Shown: positions 8,641 to 16,748, counted from the first letter of the stretch. The stretch: 64,000 nt of DNA from Nonomuraea dietziae (GCF_014195505.1 NZ_JACIBV010000003.1:62001-126000); one strand, 5' to 3'. Program-made: numbers and translations. Notes: generated by a model not told the origin, from the letters alone.

Positions 8641-8847
8641 TCAGGTGAGCCGCACCAGATCGACGGAGGTCTGCGGCCGGAGCGCGAAATTGTCCTGCAT
8701 CCCCTTGTCGCAGCCTGTGTCGGGGATGATGACGCCGGCACGCGCCGCACTCAGGTACTTGTCGACGTCCTGCTCGTTTAGTCCGAGACCCAGGCCCGGA
8801 CCGGCCAGGCGCAGACTGTCGGCGGATCGTTCGTTGGGCTGACCCAT
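8641..8847 (-). CDS. putative precursor peptide of cassette A
   Basis: A 68-residue peptide with GAAGGGA upstream of the ATG. It is the last gene of the five-gene cassette. Aligned with the 61-residue peptide of cassette B it shares G-x-GLGL...YL..AR.G.I..D, a single Cys region (TGCDKG against SNCGAV) and then [DN]NFAL before a divergent Thr-rich tail. That is leader conservation with a more variable C-terminal core. The core probably starts near Gly45/Cys46. Asp, Asn and other residues in the QDNFAL region are plausible hydroxylation sites for the cassette's oxygenases, which is inference. Confidence 0.7.
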   Translation of the reverse strand: MGQPNERSADSLRLAGPGLGLGLNEQDVDKYLSAARAGVIIPDTGCDKGMQDNFALRPQTSVDLVRLT

Positions 8848-8901
8848 GTGTGTTCCCTTCTGTAGGAGGTGACCGGTCCCCGGTTGCCACCCGGGAGGGC
8901 G

Positions 8902-9483
8902 CTACCGGAGTGAGGTGGCCACCGCGACGAGCGCTGACTGGCTTTGCTCCAGAGGGACGACCGAGCAGGTCAGCCAGCCGGGTGCAGCGGCGTGCGCGCC
9001 GGCAGTGCAGCGGATGACGAACTGCCGCCCCCACGGCAAGCCCGGCATTGCGGTTTGGGGACCCGCGGGGCGCGGATCGGTTAGAGCAATGGCGCCCGAC
9101 TCCTGGTTGATCGGCTCGCTGGCGGCCAGCACGCACCAGGCGATGGCTTCCGCGCCAACGGAGAAGGCGGGCCTGTCGAAGCCACCCCGCCACACTTGGA
9201 TCTCCAACTCGAGACCGGATGGCTCCAAAAGACCTTGCCCAGCGGCCAGGGCTGCCATCGAGGTGAGGAGTTCCGCGCGCAAGGCCTCCTCGTTGTTCAA
9301 GACGGCGCTGGCCGGGATCACCTCGAACGGCTCGCCGACCGGGTCTGGCGCCGTTATGTTCGGCATCACGATGTCGGCCAGGTCGAGGGACTCGATCACG
9401 ACGGGTGTGCCCCACAGCCGTTCCACGCCGGAGCTGCCGATCGGGCGGGCCCCGATGAGGGCCGCGCCGGTGTGGGTGGTCAT
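8902..9483 (-). CDS. 2OG-Fe(II) oxygenase paralogue lacking metal ligands (pseudo-oxygenase), cassette A
   Basis: A 193-residue protein; its ATG overlaps the stop of the active oxygenase gene (ATGA). It aligns over its whole length with the neighbouring oxygenase: W-G-T-P near the start for W-K-T-P, then V-W-R-G-G for V-Y-R-S-G-G, T-D-P-R-P for L-D-P-R-P, and P-G-W-L-T-C-S for P-G-W-L-P-H-S. The HxD pair is replaced by a sequence around RPAFSVGAE, the distal His by Cys173, and the Arg that binds 2-oxoglutarate is absent. It should not bind iron in the usual way. It may serve as a peptide-binding or scaffolding subunit. Cassette B has the same losses, so they are old and selected. Confidence 0.7.
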   Translation of the reverse strand: MTTHTGAALIGARPIGSSGVERLWGTPVVIESLDLADIVMPNITAPDPVGEPFEVIPASAVLNNEEALRAELLTSMAALAAGQGLLEPSGLELEIQVWRGGFDRPAFSVGAEAIAWCVLAASEPINQESGAIALTDPRPAGPQTAMPGLPWGRQFVIRCTAGAHAAAPGWLTCSVVPLEQSQSALVAVATSLR

Positions 9484-10121
9484 CGCATGCCTCCCCAGGC
9501 GTTGTCGTAGGCGACGTTCCAGGCGACGCAGATCCGCATGTCGCTGCCGGTTGCGGTGGCCGAGACCGAGTGGGGAAGCCAGCCGGGAAAGGCCACCATC
9601 CGGCCAGGCACAGGCTGGACACGGACGACGCCCTGGGACACCTGCCGGGCCACCGCCGCCGGGCGCGGGTCGAGGATCTGCAGGTAGCCCGATTCCCGGC
9701 CATCGTCGGAAGACGGCGCGGACACGTAATAAACACCGCTCCACGCCGAGTCGTGATGAGTATGCGGCCGCAGGCTTCCGCCGCTGCGGTAGACCACCGC
9801 CCACGCCTCGGCCTTAATGCCCTGGGTGACCTCCTTGGCGGCCTCGCCCAGAATGTCGGCGGTCAGCGCAGTAACCGCCTGCAAGATCCGGCCCTTGAAC
9901 CAGTCGATGGCCGGATGCTGCCAGTGCAGAATGTCCTGGCTGGACTTAACGGCGTCGATCCCGCCGAACAGAGCGGCGTCCGGGTCGACCTTTTCCGCCT
10001 CCAGGATGAGCTCGCGCAGCGTGATGTTGATCTCCTCGGTGCCCTCGAAGTCGGCGATCCAGATCGGGGTCTTCCAGGCAGTGAGCGCAGTGCGAGATGG
10101 ATGGGGTGCGGTGTCGGTCAC
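9480..10121 (-). CDS. putative 2OG-Fe(II) oxygenase, cassette A
   Basis: A 213-residue protein of the TIGR02466/2OG-FeII_Oxy_5 type. I chose the GTG at 10121 because it has GGAGG 4 bases upstream and overlaps the preceding stop (GTGA); a longer frame to 10154 lacks this. Visible active-site residues are His122-x-Asp124 in PHTHHDS, the distal His184 in WLPHSV and Arg196 for 2-oxoglutarate in RICVAWN. The family hydroxylates or otherwise oxidises C-H bonds. Next to a precursor-like peptide, an HExxH protein and a methyltransferase, its likely substrate is the cassette peptide. Confidence 0.8.
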   Translation of the reverse strand: MTDTAPHPSRTALTAWKTPIWIADFEGTEEINITLRELILEAEKVDPDAALFGGIDAVKSSQDILHWQHPAIDWFKGRILQAVTALTADILGEAAKEVTQGIKAEAWAVVYRSGGSLRPHTHHDSAWSGVYYVSAPSSDDGRESGYLQILDPRPAAVARQVSQGVVRVQPVPGRMVAFPGWLPHSVSATATGSDMRICVAWNVAYDNAWGGMR

Positions 10122-10870
10122 AGTGCCTCCTTCAGCCGGTGGGCGATCTGCCAACCGGCAGGGGTGAGCAGGTCGACGCGAGAATCGAGAAGGTCCAGGC
10201 AGCCCAGGCCGTAATCGCGCAGCGCGGTCAGCCGGGTCTCGCCTTGTGCGCCAGTGGCGCGGTAGAAGCGCGTCAGGACCGCCGCTACATGCGCTGCACC
10301 CAAGACCTCAGACGGTGCCCGATTCGCTGTTCCCGACGGCAAGTTGAGCTTGTCCGCGTGCTCGCCTTCCAACGCCCACAGCTCCTGAATCAGATAGAGC
10401 CATTGGTGGCTGAGCTCGTGAAGGAGATGCTCGCCAAGCTCCAACGGACTGGCGAAGGCTTCCGGTGCCAGGAGCACGTGCTGAGGCCATGCCCGCGAGG
10501 AAGCAGAGATCGCTCCGGTCGTGGAGTGCAGCAGTGCGTAGCGGACAGGTAGGCGGAGCAGGATCTCCCACGTTGGCACTGCGGCCAACATCCCTTGCAG
10601 GGCATCGTTGATGAGCCGGTTCTCGGTGGGCGAGAGCGGGCTGGCCGGGATCGGTTCAGCGCTGGGGCGCAGCAGCACGATTCGGGCAGGTGCCAGCCAT
10701 TCCTCAATGCTGGCGGCGGTATCGAGGATCGAGCCGGTGCGGCCCAGCCGTTCAGCTTCAACGTGGCGAACTGCTGCGGCGCCGGCCAGCAGCCGCCGGG
10801 CAGCGAAACTGTCGTCGAGGAACGGCATGCCGTCGAGTTCGGTGAGTGGGTGCGGCAACGCGCTCATCAT
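10118..10870 (-). CDS. HExxH-motif peptide-modification protein, cassette A
   Basis: A 250-residue protein starting with ATG overlapping the upstream stop (ATGA). HELSHQW at residues 151-157 gives the HExxH motif, preceded by a region including SASSRAWPQHVLL and followed by PSEVLGAAHVAA and an LTPAGWQIAHRL tail. This pattern matches the HEXXH motif family (TIGR04267) that occurs in RiPP clusters. Members have been described as 2-oxoglutarate-dependent peptide beta-hydroxylases rather than proteases. It is therefore probably the second oxygenase acting on the cassette peptide. A metalloprotease role in leader removal cannot be excluded. Confidence 0.75.
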   Translation of the reverse strand: MMSALPHPLTELDGMPFLDDSFAARRLLAGAAAVRHVEAERLGRTGSILDTAASIEEWLAPARIVLLRPSAEPIPASPLSPTENRLINDALQGMLAAVPTWEILLRLPVRYALLHSTTGAISASSRAWPQHVLLAPEAFASPLELGEHLLHELSHQWLYLIQELWALEGEHADKLNLPSGTANRAPSEVLGAAHVAAVLTRFYRATGAQGETRLTALRDYGLGCLDLLDSRVDLLTPAGWQIAHRLKEAL

Positions 10871-11607
10871 GTGGTCACCACCGTTTCCGAATACAGCTCA
10901 TGGCAGATGAGTGCGGGATGCTCGTGGAGCGGCTCCGGGTCCAGGCCGAGCGACACCACCCCTATCCCGGCGCGTCGCCCCACTTGCAGGCATGGCAGTG
11001 GCCAGTCAGCATGCGGATCCGGGGTGAAGTAGACCGGCGGCGGCTCCGGCATGAGGGCCAGCACCTGCGGGCCGCACACCAGCCCGTTGTAGGTGTCGTA
11101 GGCAAAACGGGGATGGCCGATGTCGAAGTCGTGGATGAGGACTACACCGCGGGTGATGGCAGCCAGTTCACGCTGCAGCGGCCAGGCCTCGCCCCAGTGG
11201 GCATCCAAGAAGAACAGAGGCCGCTGGTAGGTGCTGGTCGCCCAGGTGACAAAGTCGGGCGAATCCAAGCAATCCACGTGGGCATTGGGCTGGTCGGCGA
11301 GACGGCGGCGAGTGAAGAGGGCGTATTCGGAGTTGATGTCGCAGGTGCGAACGGGCAGATCGGGATAGCGGTGGGCGAGGTAGTCGGAGGTGTCTCCAAG
11401 GAAACAGCCGGTCTCGATGATCGCGTCGAACTGGTACGCCCTCAGCAGATCATCGACAAGGAGGGCCACCATCACGTCGAATCCGAACGGGCCGCCCCCA
11501 TCCGATAGGCGCACAGCGCCAGCGCGGGCGGTGGTATAGAAGTGGCGGAGCGTCGTGCCTACCTGCGCGGCCTCCCAGCCGATGCAGTCGTGCCGCTTTG
11601 AAGGCAT
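10867..11607 (-). CDS. TylF-like class I methyltransferase, cassette A
   Basis: A 246-residue protein from the ATG at 11607, which has GGGAG 9 bases upstream, the same spacing as its cassette B homologue; a longer frame starts at 11697. The SAM-binding segment is IIETGCFLGDTSDYLA, and LDAHWGE and LIHDFDIGHP resemble the metal- and acceptor-site acidic residues of TylF/macrocin-type O-methyltransferases. It is the first gene of the cassette and overlaps the HExxH gene (ATGA). Methylation of a hydroxyl made by the two oxygenases would be a sensible order of events, but this is inference. Confidence 0.7.
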   Translation of the reverse strand: MPSKRHDCIGWEAAQVGTTLRHFYTTARAGAVRLSDGGGPFGFDVMVALLVDDLLRAYQFDAIIETGCFLGDTSDYLAHRYPDLPVRTCDINSEYALFTRRRLADQPNAHVDCLDSPDFVTWATSTYQRPLFFLDAHWGEAWPLQRELAAITRGVVLIHDFDIGHPRFAYDTYNGLVCGPQVLALMPEPPPVYFTPDPHADWPLPCLQVGRRAGIGVVSLGLDPEPLHEHPALICHELYSETVVTT

Positions 11608-11808
11608 GCGTCGTTGCTCCCAACGCCGAGACTTCTTCTTCGTGGTGCGGCTTCTGTGTCCATGAAAGACCGAGTACAGGCGTTTGAGAATGACCATCCC
11701 CCGAGATGGATTCCTTACCTTGGCCGTCGAGTTTGAGCTTTACTCCAACTGCGCCGCTGTTCAGGTCGCTGGCGCTGCCGCGACCTGTCGCCCTATGCGA
11801 TACACGCA

Positions 11809-11995
11809 TCAGGCAGGCTGTTCGACGAGGATGTGAGGGTCCGGCCGTCCCCTTCTCATGTGGTTGGTTTCCTTCTGCGTGGGTGTGGAGGAACTGATCC
11901 CCGGTAGGGCGCGATGCGGCCCACCGAAGCGAGGTGGCCACAGCCATCAACGCTGACTGTCCCTGATTGAGCCGACGGAGCAGGTCAGCCGCTCT
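11809..11995 (-). pseudogene. remnant of a third cassette: pseudo-oxygenase 3' end and precursor 5' end
   Basis: Read on the minus strand, 11995-11920 matches the last 25 or so codons of the pseudo-oxygenase of cassette A (LTCSV..., SQ, then the AVATSLR end) with indels. The following bases match its downstream spacer (ACCGGGGA, CTCC, CAGAAGG) and a start ATG at 11859. That start opens a 16-codon frame (MRRGRPDPHILVEQPA) which resembles neither precursor. The bulk of this cassette has been deleted between A and B. Confidence 0.7.
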
Positions 11996-12052
11996 ACAGG
12001 AGGAGGCAGCCCTGTGGCGACACGGAGAGCTGTGATCGACTTGCGAAGGGGG

Positions 12053-12087
12053 CTGGCCCCCGCCGAGGCATGCTCGGCGAGGGCCAG
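12053..12087 (-). terminator. hairpin terminator after cassette B
   Basis: CTGGCCC (12053-12059) and GCCGAG (12062-12067) pair with CTCGGC (12073-12078) and GGGCCAG (12081-12087), loop GCATG. It lies 26 bases past the stop of the cassette B precursor gene. Confidence 0.65.
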
Positions 12088-12113
12088 CGTTGTTGTGGTC
12101 GCAGCTCGATTGG

Positions 12114-12299
12114 CTACAGCCGGGTCGTCGTCTCCGCGGTCAGCGCGAAGTTGTTCTGCACCGCGCCGCAGTTGCTGGAGTCGGCCACGATCATGCCTTT
12201 GCGGGCCATGTCGAGGTACTGCGCGGTGTGGGCTTCGTCGACCTGGACGCCGAGGCCGGGGGCGTTCAGGCCGATGCCGACGTTGGTGTTCTCACTCAT
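12114..12299 (-). CDS. putative precursor peptide of cassette B
   Basis: A 61-residue peptide with AAAGGAG 6 bases before the ATG, the strongest ribosome-binding site in the cassette, which fits high precursor output. It is homologous to the cassette A peptide: LNAPGLGVQVDE, QYLDMARKGMIVAD, then SSNCGAVQNNFAL and a TAETTTRL end. A putative core would contain Cys44, the QNN triplet and several Thr. As in cassette A the precursor gene is last in the operon. Confidence 0.7.
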   Translation of the reverse strand: MSENTNVGIGLNAPGLGVQVDEAHTAQYLDMARKGMIVADSSNCGAVQNNFALTAETTTRL

Positions 12300-12334
12300 T
12301 GCTTTCTCCTTTGGAGATCGGTTTTGGGGTGGAA

Positions 12335-12913
12335 CTAACGGGTCGACGTGGCAGCCACGACGACGATGACCTCTCCTTTCTCGACGGGGACGATGGAGCA
12401 GGTAAGCCATCCGGGGATGACCGCGAGGGAGCCCGGGACCGGGGTGATGGTCGTTTGACGGCCCCAGGGCAGGCCCGGCATGGCCGTCATGGCGCTGCCG
12501 GCGCGCGGATCGAACACGGCAACCGTCCCCGCGCTCTCCTCGACCGGGGCGACGACCTCGAGGAAGCACCAGCCGAGGTAGTCGTTTGGTACGGCGAACA
12601 TGGGCCGCTCATAGCCGCCGCGCCAGACCTGCGCCTCCAGGGCAACGTCGGTGACATCACGGCCGGGAGTTCCCCCATCGACGCCGCGGCCGCTGAGGGC
12701 GTTCATATCGGCCAGGAACTCCCGCCGAAGCGCCTCGGCGTCGACGACGACCTCCTCCAGGGGGACCGTCATGAACGGCTCAGGCCCGGAGCGGTATCGG
12801 TTCAGGACGCCCTGACGGGCGATGCCCTCCAGGTCGATCTGCCGAATGGTGGAGGCCGTCCCCCAGTAGCGGGCCACGGTGCCCGGCTGCACGGGCTGGT
12901 CGATGGTGGTCAC
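12335..12913 (-). CDS. 2OG-Fe(II) oxygenase paralogue lacking metal ligands (pseudo-oxygenase), cassette B
   Basis: A 192-residue protein; GTG at 12913 overlaps the oxygenase stop (GTGA). It is about half identical to the cassette A counterpart. WRGGYERPMFAVPND replaces the HTHHDS ligand region, VFDPR is kept, and PGWLTCSIVP carries Cys where the active enzyme has the distal His. The terminal strand (VIVVVAATS) lacks the 2-oxoglutarate Arg. Conservation of PGLPWGRQ, PGWLTCS and WRGG[FY][DE]RP between A and B argues that the inactive fold has a function, such as binding the leader or pairing with the active oxygenase. Confidence 0.7.
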   Translation of the reverse strand: MTTIDQPVQPGTVARYWGTASTIRQIDLEGIARQGVLNRYRSGPEPFMTVPLEEVVVDAEALRREFLADMNALSGRGVDGGTPGRDVTDVALEAQVWRGGYERPMFAVPNDYLGWCFLEVVAPVEESAGTVAVFDPRAGSAMTAMPGLPWGRQTTITPVPGSLAVIPGWLTCSIVPVEKGEVIVVVAATSTR

Positions 12914-13569
12914 TGCTGCCCCCCGTTCTGCTCGTAGGAGGCGTTGAACGCGATGCAGATCCGCAGCCCGCTGGTGTGCTGGGTGGCCTGCACCGAGTGA
13001 GGCAACCAGGACGGGAAGCAGACCAGAAGACCTGGGCGCGGCTGGATAGACAGCACCCCGGGGGTGACACCGCGGGCGATCGCCGCGGGGCGGGGGTCGA
13101 ACAGCTGCAAATTGCCCGAGGAGGAGCTGACGCCCCCGCACTCGATGTAGATCGTGCCGGAGTAGATCGAGTCGTGGTGGGTGTGCAGCCGGTGTGAGCC
13201 GCCGGAACGGTAGACAACCGCCCACGCCTCCGCGATCAGCCCGTACTCGGCTTCGACGGTGGCGGTGTGCTCGGCCAGGGTGTCGCGGGTCATCGCCGAG
13301 GCGGCTTCACGGATCTGGCTGCGCAACCACTCCACGGCCGGGTGGTCCCACTTCAGGATGTCCATACTCGACTTCTGGGCGCCGATCACCCCGAAGGTGT
13401 GTGCGGCGTTGTCACGGCCTTCGGCGTCCAGGATCAGGTCACGTAGCTGGCCGATCATCTTGCGGGCGAGCGCGCCGCCGTCCGGAGCGTCCGGGTCAGC
13501 AAGCCCGGCCTGGTAGATGGGCGTCTGCCAGGTGGTGAGCATGACGGGAAGCTGCCGCGTCGCAGTCAT
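12910..13569 (-). CDS. putative 2OG-Fe(II) oxygenase, cassette B
   Basis: A 219-residue protein; ATG at 13569 overlaps the stop of the HExxH gene (ATGA). It has the same family features as its cassette A counterpart: WQTPIY at the start, then His131-x-Asp133 in LHTHHDSIYSG, LFDPRPAA, distal His191 in WLPHSVQ and Arg203 in RICIAFN. The active-site residues are all present. The expected role is iron- and 2-oxoglutarate-dependent oxidation of the cassette B peptide. Confidence 0.8.
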   Translation of the reverse strand: MTATRQLPVMLTTWQTPIYQAGLADPDAPDGGALARKMIGQLRDLILDAEGRDNAAHTFGVIGAQKSSMDILKWDHPAVEWLRSQIREAASAMTRDTLAEHTATVEAEYGLIAEAWAVVYRSGGSHRLHTHHDSIYSGTIYIECGGVSSSSGNLQLFDPRPAAIARGVTPGVLSIQPRPGLLVCFPSWLPHSVQATQHTSGLRICIAFNASYEQNGGQQ

Positions 13570-14324
13570 AGGGCCTCCTTGAGCCGTTGGGCGAGTGCTC
13601 GCCCGGCGTCGGTGAGGTCGTCGCCGATACCGTCGAGCAGGGACAGACATCCGCGGCCGTAGTTGAGCAAGTAGCGGATGTGGCCGGTGGTGGCCTGTGG
13701 TGCGGCCCCCTCCGGGTCGAGCCGGTGCATGCGGACCTGCGCCGCCGCGACGTGAGCGGCGCCCAGGACCTCGCTGGGGGTGCGGTCGGCGGTCCCCGAG
13801 GGCAGGGTGAGCTGCTCAGCGCCCTCGCGGGTCAGCTGCCACACCTCCTGAATCATGTAGAGCCACTGGTGGCAGAGCTCGTGTGTCACCTGTTCGCGCA
13901 GTTCACGGGTGTTGGCGAAGGCCGGGTCGGCGAGCAGGATGTGCTGCGGCCAGTCCCGGGACGACGCCGAGATGGACCCGTCGCCGAGGGCGAGCAGCAG
14001 GTACCGCACCGGGAGCCGCAGGAGCGGCCGCCACGCTGGCACCGTCTTGGCCAGTTCGTCGAGGACGTTGTCGACAGCGGCCAGCCGCTCGCGGGTGAGC
14101 TGCTCGGCCGGGATGGGACCCACGCGGTGGCGCAGCTGAAGCGCTTGGTGCGGGGCGAGCCATGCGCCCGGGTTGCCGGCGGCCACGCCGTCTAAGCCAG
14201 CGTTTTCGGCCTGGACGTGCCGGATCGCCGCGACGGCGGCCAGCAGCTGGCCAGCGTCGAAGGTGTCGTCGAGGAACGGCATCCCGCTCAGCACGGCGAT
14301 GGGATCGTGCAGGGTCACGTTCAT
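13566..14324 (-). CDS. HExxH-motif peptide-modification protein, cassette B
   Basis: A 252-residue protein; ATG at 14324 overlaps the methyltransferase stop. HELCHQW (His148, Glu149, His152) is the metal motif. ISASSRDWPQHILLADPAFAN, TADRTPSEVLGAAHVAAA and GRGCLSLLD match the cassette A homologue. It has family membership and inferred role as for that protein: a peptide beta-hydroxylase-type enzyme, less likely a protease. Confidence 0.75.
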   Translation of the reverse strand: MNVTLHDPIAVLSGMPFLDDTFDAGQLLAAVAAIRHVQAENAGLDGVAAGNPGAWLAPHQALQLRHRVGPIPAEQLTRERLAAVDNVLDELAKTVPAWRPLLRLPVRYLLLALGDGSISASSRDWPQHILLADPAFANTRELREQVTHELCHQWLYMIQEVWQLTREGAEQLTLPSGTADRTPSEVLGAAHVAAAQVRMHRLDPEGAAPQATTGHIRYLLNYGRGCLSLLDGIGDDLTDAGRALAQRLKEAL

Positions 14325-15109
14325 GGCGTTGTCGCCTTCTCGGCCGACACGGGCCGGGTGAGCAGGTGAGGGTGGTTCTCCAGCGGCGCGGAGTCCACGC
14401 CGATGGGGAGGATGCCGACGCCGGCGCGGCGCCCGACCTGCAGGCACGGCAGCGGCCAGTCCGCGTCCGGGCTGGGCGTGAAGTAGTGCGATGGCACGCG
14501 CTGGAGCCTCGCGAGGAGGTGCGGGCCGCAGGCCAGGCCGTCGTAGGTGTCGAAGGCGAACCGGGGATGCCCGATGTCGAAGTCGTCTATTAACACCACG
14601 CCGTGCCGGATCGCGGCCAGCTCCTGCGCTAGCGGCCACCGCTGCTCCCAATGCGCGTCCAGGAAGTACAGCGGCCGCCGGTAGGCGGCGTCGACGCGGC
14701 GAACCAAGGCCGGCGAGTCAAGGTACTCGACTTGGACGTTGCCCACGCCCGCCAACGCCATCCGCTGCCGGGTGAACGCGACGTGCTCGGCCACCACGTC
14801 GCAGGTGTGGACGGGCAAGGCGGGGTAGCGGCGGGCGAGGTAGGTGGTGGTGTCGCCGAGGTAGCAGCCGGTCTCGACGATCGCGTCGCAGCGGTAGGCG
14901 GCCAGCAGGTCATTCACCAGCAGCGCGACGGTGACGTCGAAGCCGAACGGGCCGCCGCCGTCCGACAGGCCGGCCGCTCCGGCGCGCTCCGTGGTATAGA
15001 AGATCTGTAGCGTCGTCTCGACCTCAGCGTCGGAGTCACGCCGCACCGGCTCCTCCCCCGCCAGCGAGGTCTCGCGCTGCTTGCCCTGCCCCATCGTGCT
15101 GGTGCTCAT
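14321..15109 (-). CDS. TylF-like class I methyltransferase, cassette B
   Basis: A 262-residue protein. The ATG at 15109 has GGGAGG 9 bases upstream; the frame is open further but without a better start. IVETGCYLGDTTTYLA (SAM site), LDAHWEQRWPL and LIDDFDIGHPRF (acidic residues of TylF-type enzymes) align with the cassette A protein. First gene of the cassette. Its promoter should lie in the divergent region with the regulator at 15372, where a 22-bp repeat is found. Confidence 0.7.
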   Translation of the reverse strand: MSTSTMGQGKQRETSLAGEEPVRRDSDAEVETTLQIFYTTERAGAAGLSDGGGPFGFDVTVALLVNDLLAAYRCDAIVETGCYLGDTTTYLARRYPALPVHTCDVVAEHVAFTRQRMALAGVGNVQVEYLDSPALVRRVDAAYRRPLYFLDAHWEQRWPLAQELAAIRHGVVLIDDFDIGHPRFAFDTYDGLACGPHLLARLQRVPSHYFTPSPDADWPLPCLQVGRRAGVGILPIGVDSAPLENHPHLLTRPVSAEKATTP

Positions 15110-15196
15110 CGTGCTCGCCCTCCCAGATCGTTGGCGGACAAGCTCCAGCCAACTCCGAGGACGACGGGCTGGGTATGCGACGACGCCCGTGAGGGT

Positions 15197-15350
15197 GGTC
15201 AAAGTGGTCAAAGATCGTCAGCGTGAGCCCGATCGGGAAGCTCTTGCAGGGGGTCTTCGCAGAGCCGAAAAGGCCGACTACGTTGAGGGACACGACGCCA
15301 CCGCACCGTCGTACCGCAAACGCTGCTAGGTCAAAGTGATCAAAGATCGT
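15197..15350. repeat. pair of 22-bp direct repeats in the divergent promoter region
   Basis: Positions 15197-15218 and 15329-15350 are identical except for one base. Each is itself built from two GGTCAAAG-like units 9 bases apart. On the minus strand they read TTTGACCACTTTGACC, with -35-like TTTGAC elements. They flank the start regions of the leftward cassette and the rightward XRE-TPR gene, so they are likely operator or promoter elements. Confidence 0.6.
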
Positions 15351-15371
15351 TTGGGTATCTGGAGCGCATCC

Positions 15372-16748
15372 ATGGCGCGCACACGCAACGAAAGACTCGC
15401 GGCACTGCTGAGCGAAGCTGGCTGGTCACGAACGCAAGCGGCCAACGAGTTCAACCGCGCCGCGCAGCATCTCCAGCAGGCCACGGCCGCTGGGATCGGT
15501 CGCTCGCACATCAGCATGTGGATCGGCGGCACCCAGCCATCCGGCGCCGCGCCCGTAATCTTGTGCCAAGCGCTGTCGCATCGCCTGAACCGCCTCATCA
15601 CACCCGATGAGCTCGGCTTCGCTGGACCCGGCTCAGCGCCAGGCGTGCCGGACTGGCGCGCCGATCCGCTGCCCGCGCTGACCGACCTGGGGAGAAATGA
15701 CTTGGACCCCGACCGGAGAAGGCTCCTCGTGAGCGCAGGGTATTCGGCGGCGTGGCTTGCTCTGCCGGGTGAAGCATGGTGGCGGGCAATGACCGAGCTG
15801 CCACCACCGTCGCCCGGGACGGCGCGCCGGGTGAGCAGTGGCGACGTAGCCACCGTCCAGGAGTTCACCCTCGCCTTCTCTCACATTGACCAGCGCCGCG
15901 GCGGCGGGCACGCCCGAAAGGCCCTGGTGCAGTTCCTGCGTTCGGAGGTCACCAGCCTCCTCAGCGGCACCTTCAGCAGCGACCAGGTACGGCGCGCCAT
16001 GTTCGCCGCCGCCGGCGAACTGACCTACCTGTCAGGCTGGATGGCCTTCGACAACGGCGAGCACGCCCTGGCACAGCAGTACTTCGCCTTAGCCCTGAAG
16101 CTGGCCGCTCGCTCAGCAGACGAGCCGCTGAGCGGCCACATTCTGCGCGCGATGGCCCACCAAGCCCTCGACCTTAGCCTGCACCGGCAGGGCCTGGAGC
16201 TTTCGGCAGCCTCCCTTCACGGCCAGCGCTACGCCAGCGCCACGCCCCGCGAGCGGGCGCTGCTCGGGGTCGTCCACGCCCGCGCCCTAGCCTCGACCGG
16301 GGACCGGCAAGCGGCAGCCAAGGCGCTGCTGCAGGCCGAGAACGATCTCGCCGCCGCGAGCGCCGAGATCCCCGAGCCCAACCGGACCTTCTTCTTCGGT
16401 GAGGCCTCCCTGGCACACGAGACCGCCTGCACGTTGGCGGCCTGCGGCGACCGGCGAGGAGCCGTACGGCACTTTCAACGCAGCGTCCGAACCCGTGGGG
16501 AGGCCTTCGCCCGCACCCATGCTGTGACCCTGGGATACCTTGGCGCTGTCCAGCTGGCCACTGGCGTCGTGGAGGAGGCCTGCGCCACCTGGCAGCGCGC
16601 CCTGGAGGCGATGGAGGAAGGCATCCATTCAGGACGCGCCCGGCAGACCGTCGTGGATATGCGCCGCCTGCTGTCCCCCTACCGCAGGCGCCAGATCCCC
16701 GCCGTAGCAAGTCTGGATGCCCGCGCCGCCGCCTACCTAGCCCAGTAG
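15372..16748 (+). CDS. XRE-type HTH/TPR transcriptional regulator
   Basis: A 458-residue protein from ATG 15372 (GGAG at 15361-15364). Residues 1-80 form a DNA-binding helix-turn-helix region (LAALLSEAGWSRTQAANEFNRAA...HISMWIGGTQPSG). The remainder is helical and rich in TPR-like units (FALALKLAARSADEP..., HETACTLAACGDRRGAVRHFQRS). This architecture is common in actinomycete regulators next to specialised-metabolite genes. Its position, divergent from cassette B with shared repeats between them, suggests that it controls the cassettes. Confidence 0.75.
   Translation: MARTRNERLAALLSEAGWSRTQAANEFNRAAQHLQQATAAGIGRSHISMWIGGTQPSGAAPVILCQALSHRLNRLITPDELGFAGPGSAPGVPDWRADPLPALTDLGRNDLDPDRRRLLVSAGYSAAWLALPGEAWWRAMTELPPPSPGTARRVSSGDVATVQEFTLAFSHIDQRRGGGHARKALVQFLRSEVTSLLSGTFSSDQVRRAMFAAAGELTYLSGWMAFDNGEHALAQQYFALALKLAARSADEPLSGHILRAMAHQALDLSLHRQGLELSAASLHGQRYASATPRERALLGVVHARALASTGDRQAAAKALLQAENDLAAASAEIPEPNRTFFFGEASLAHETACTLAACGDRRGAVRHFQRSVRTRGEAFARTHAVTLGYLGAVQLATGVVEEACATWQRALEAMEEGIHSGRARQTVVDMRRLLSPYRRRQIPAVASLDARAAAYLAQ

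Noticed and set aside
10118..10870. Zinc metalloprotease reading of HELSH
   Set aside because: The flanking sequence follows the HEXXH peptide-modification family rather than a protease family, and the cassettes carry other oxidising enzymes. Kept as an alternative only.
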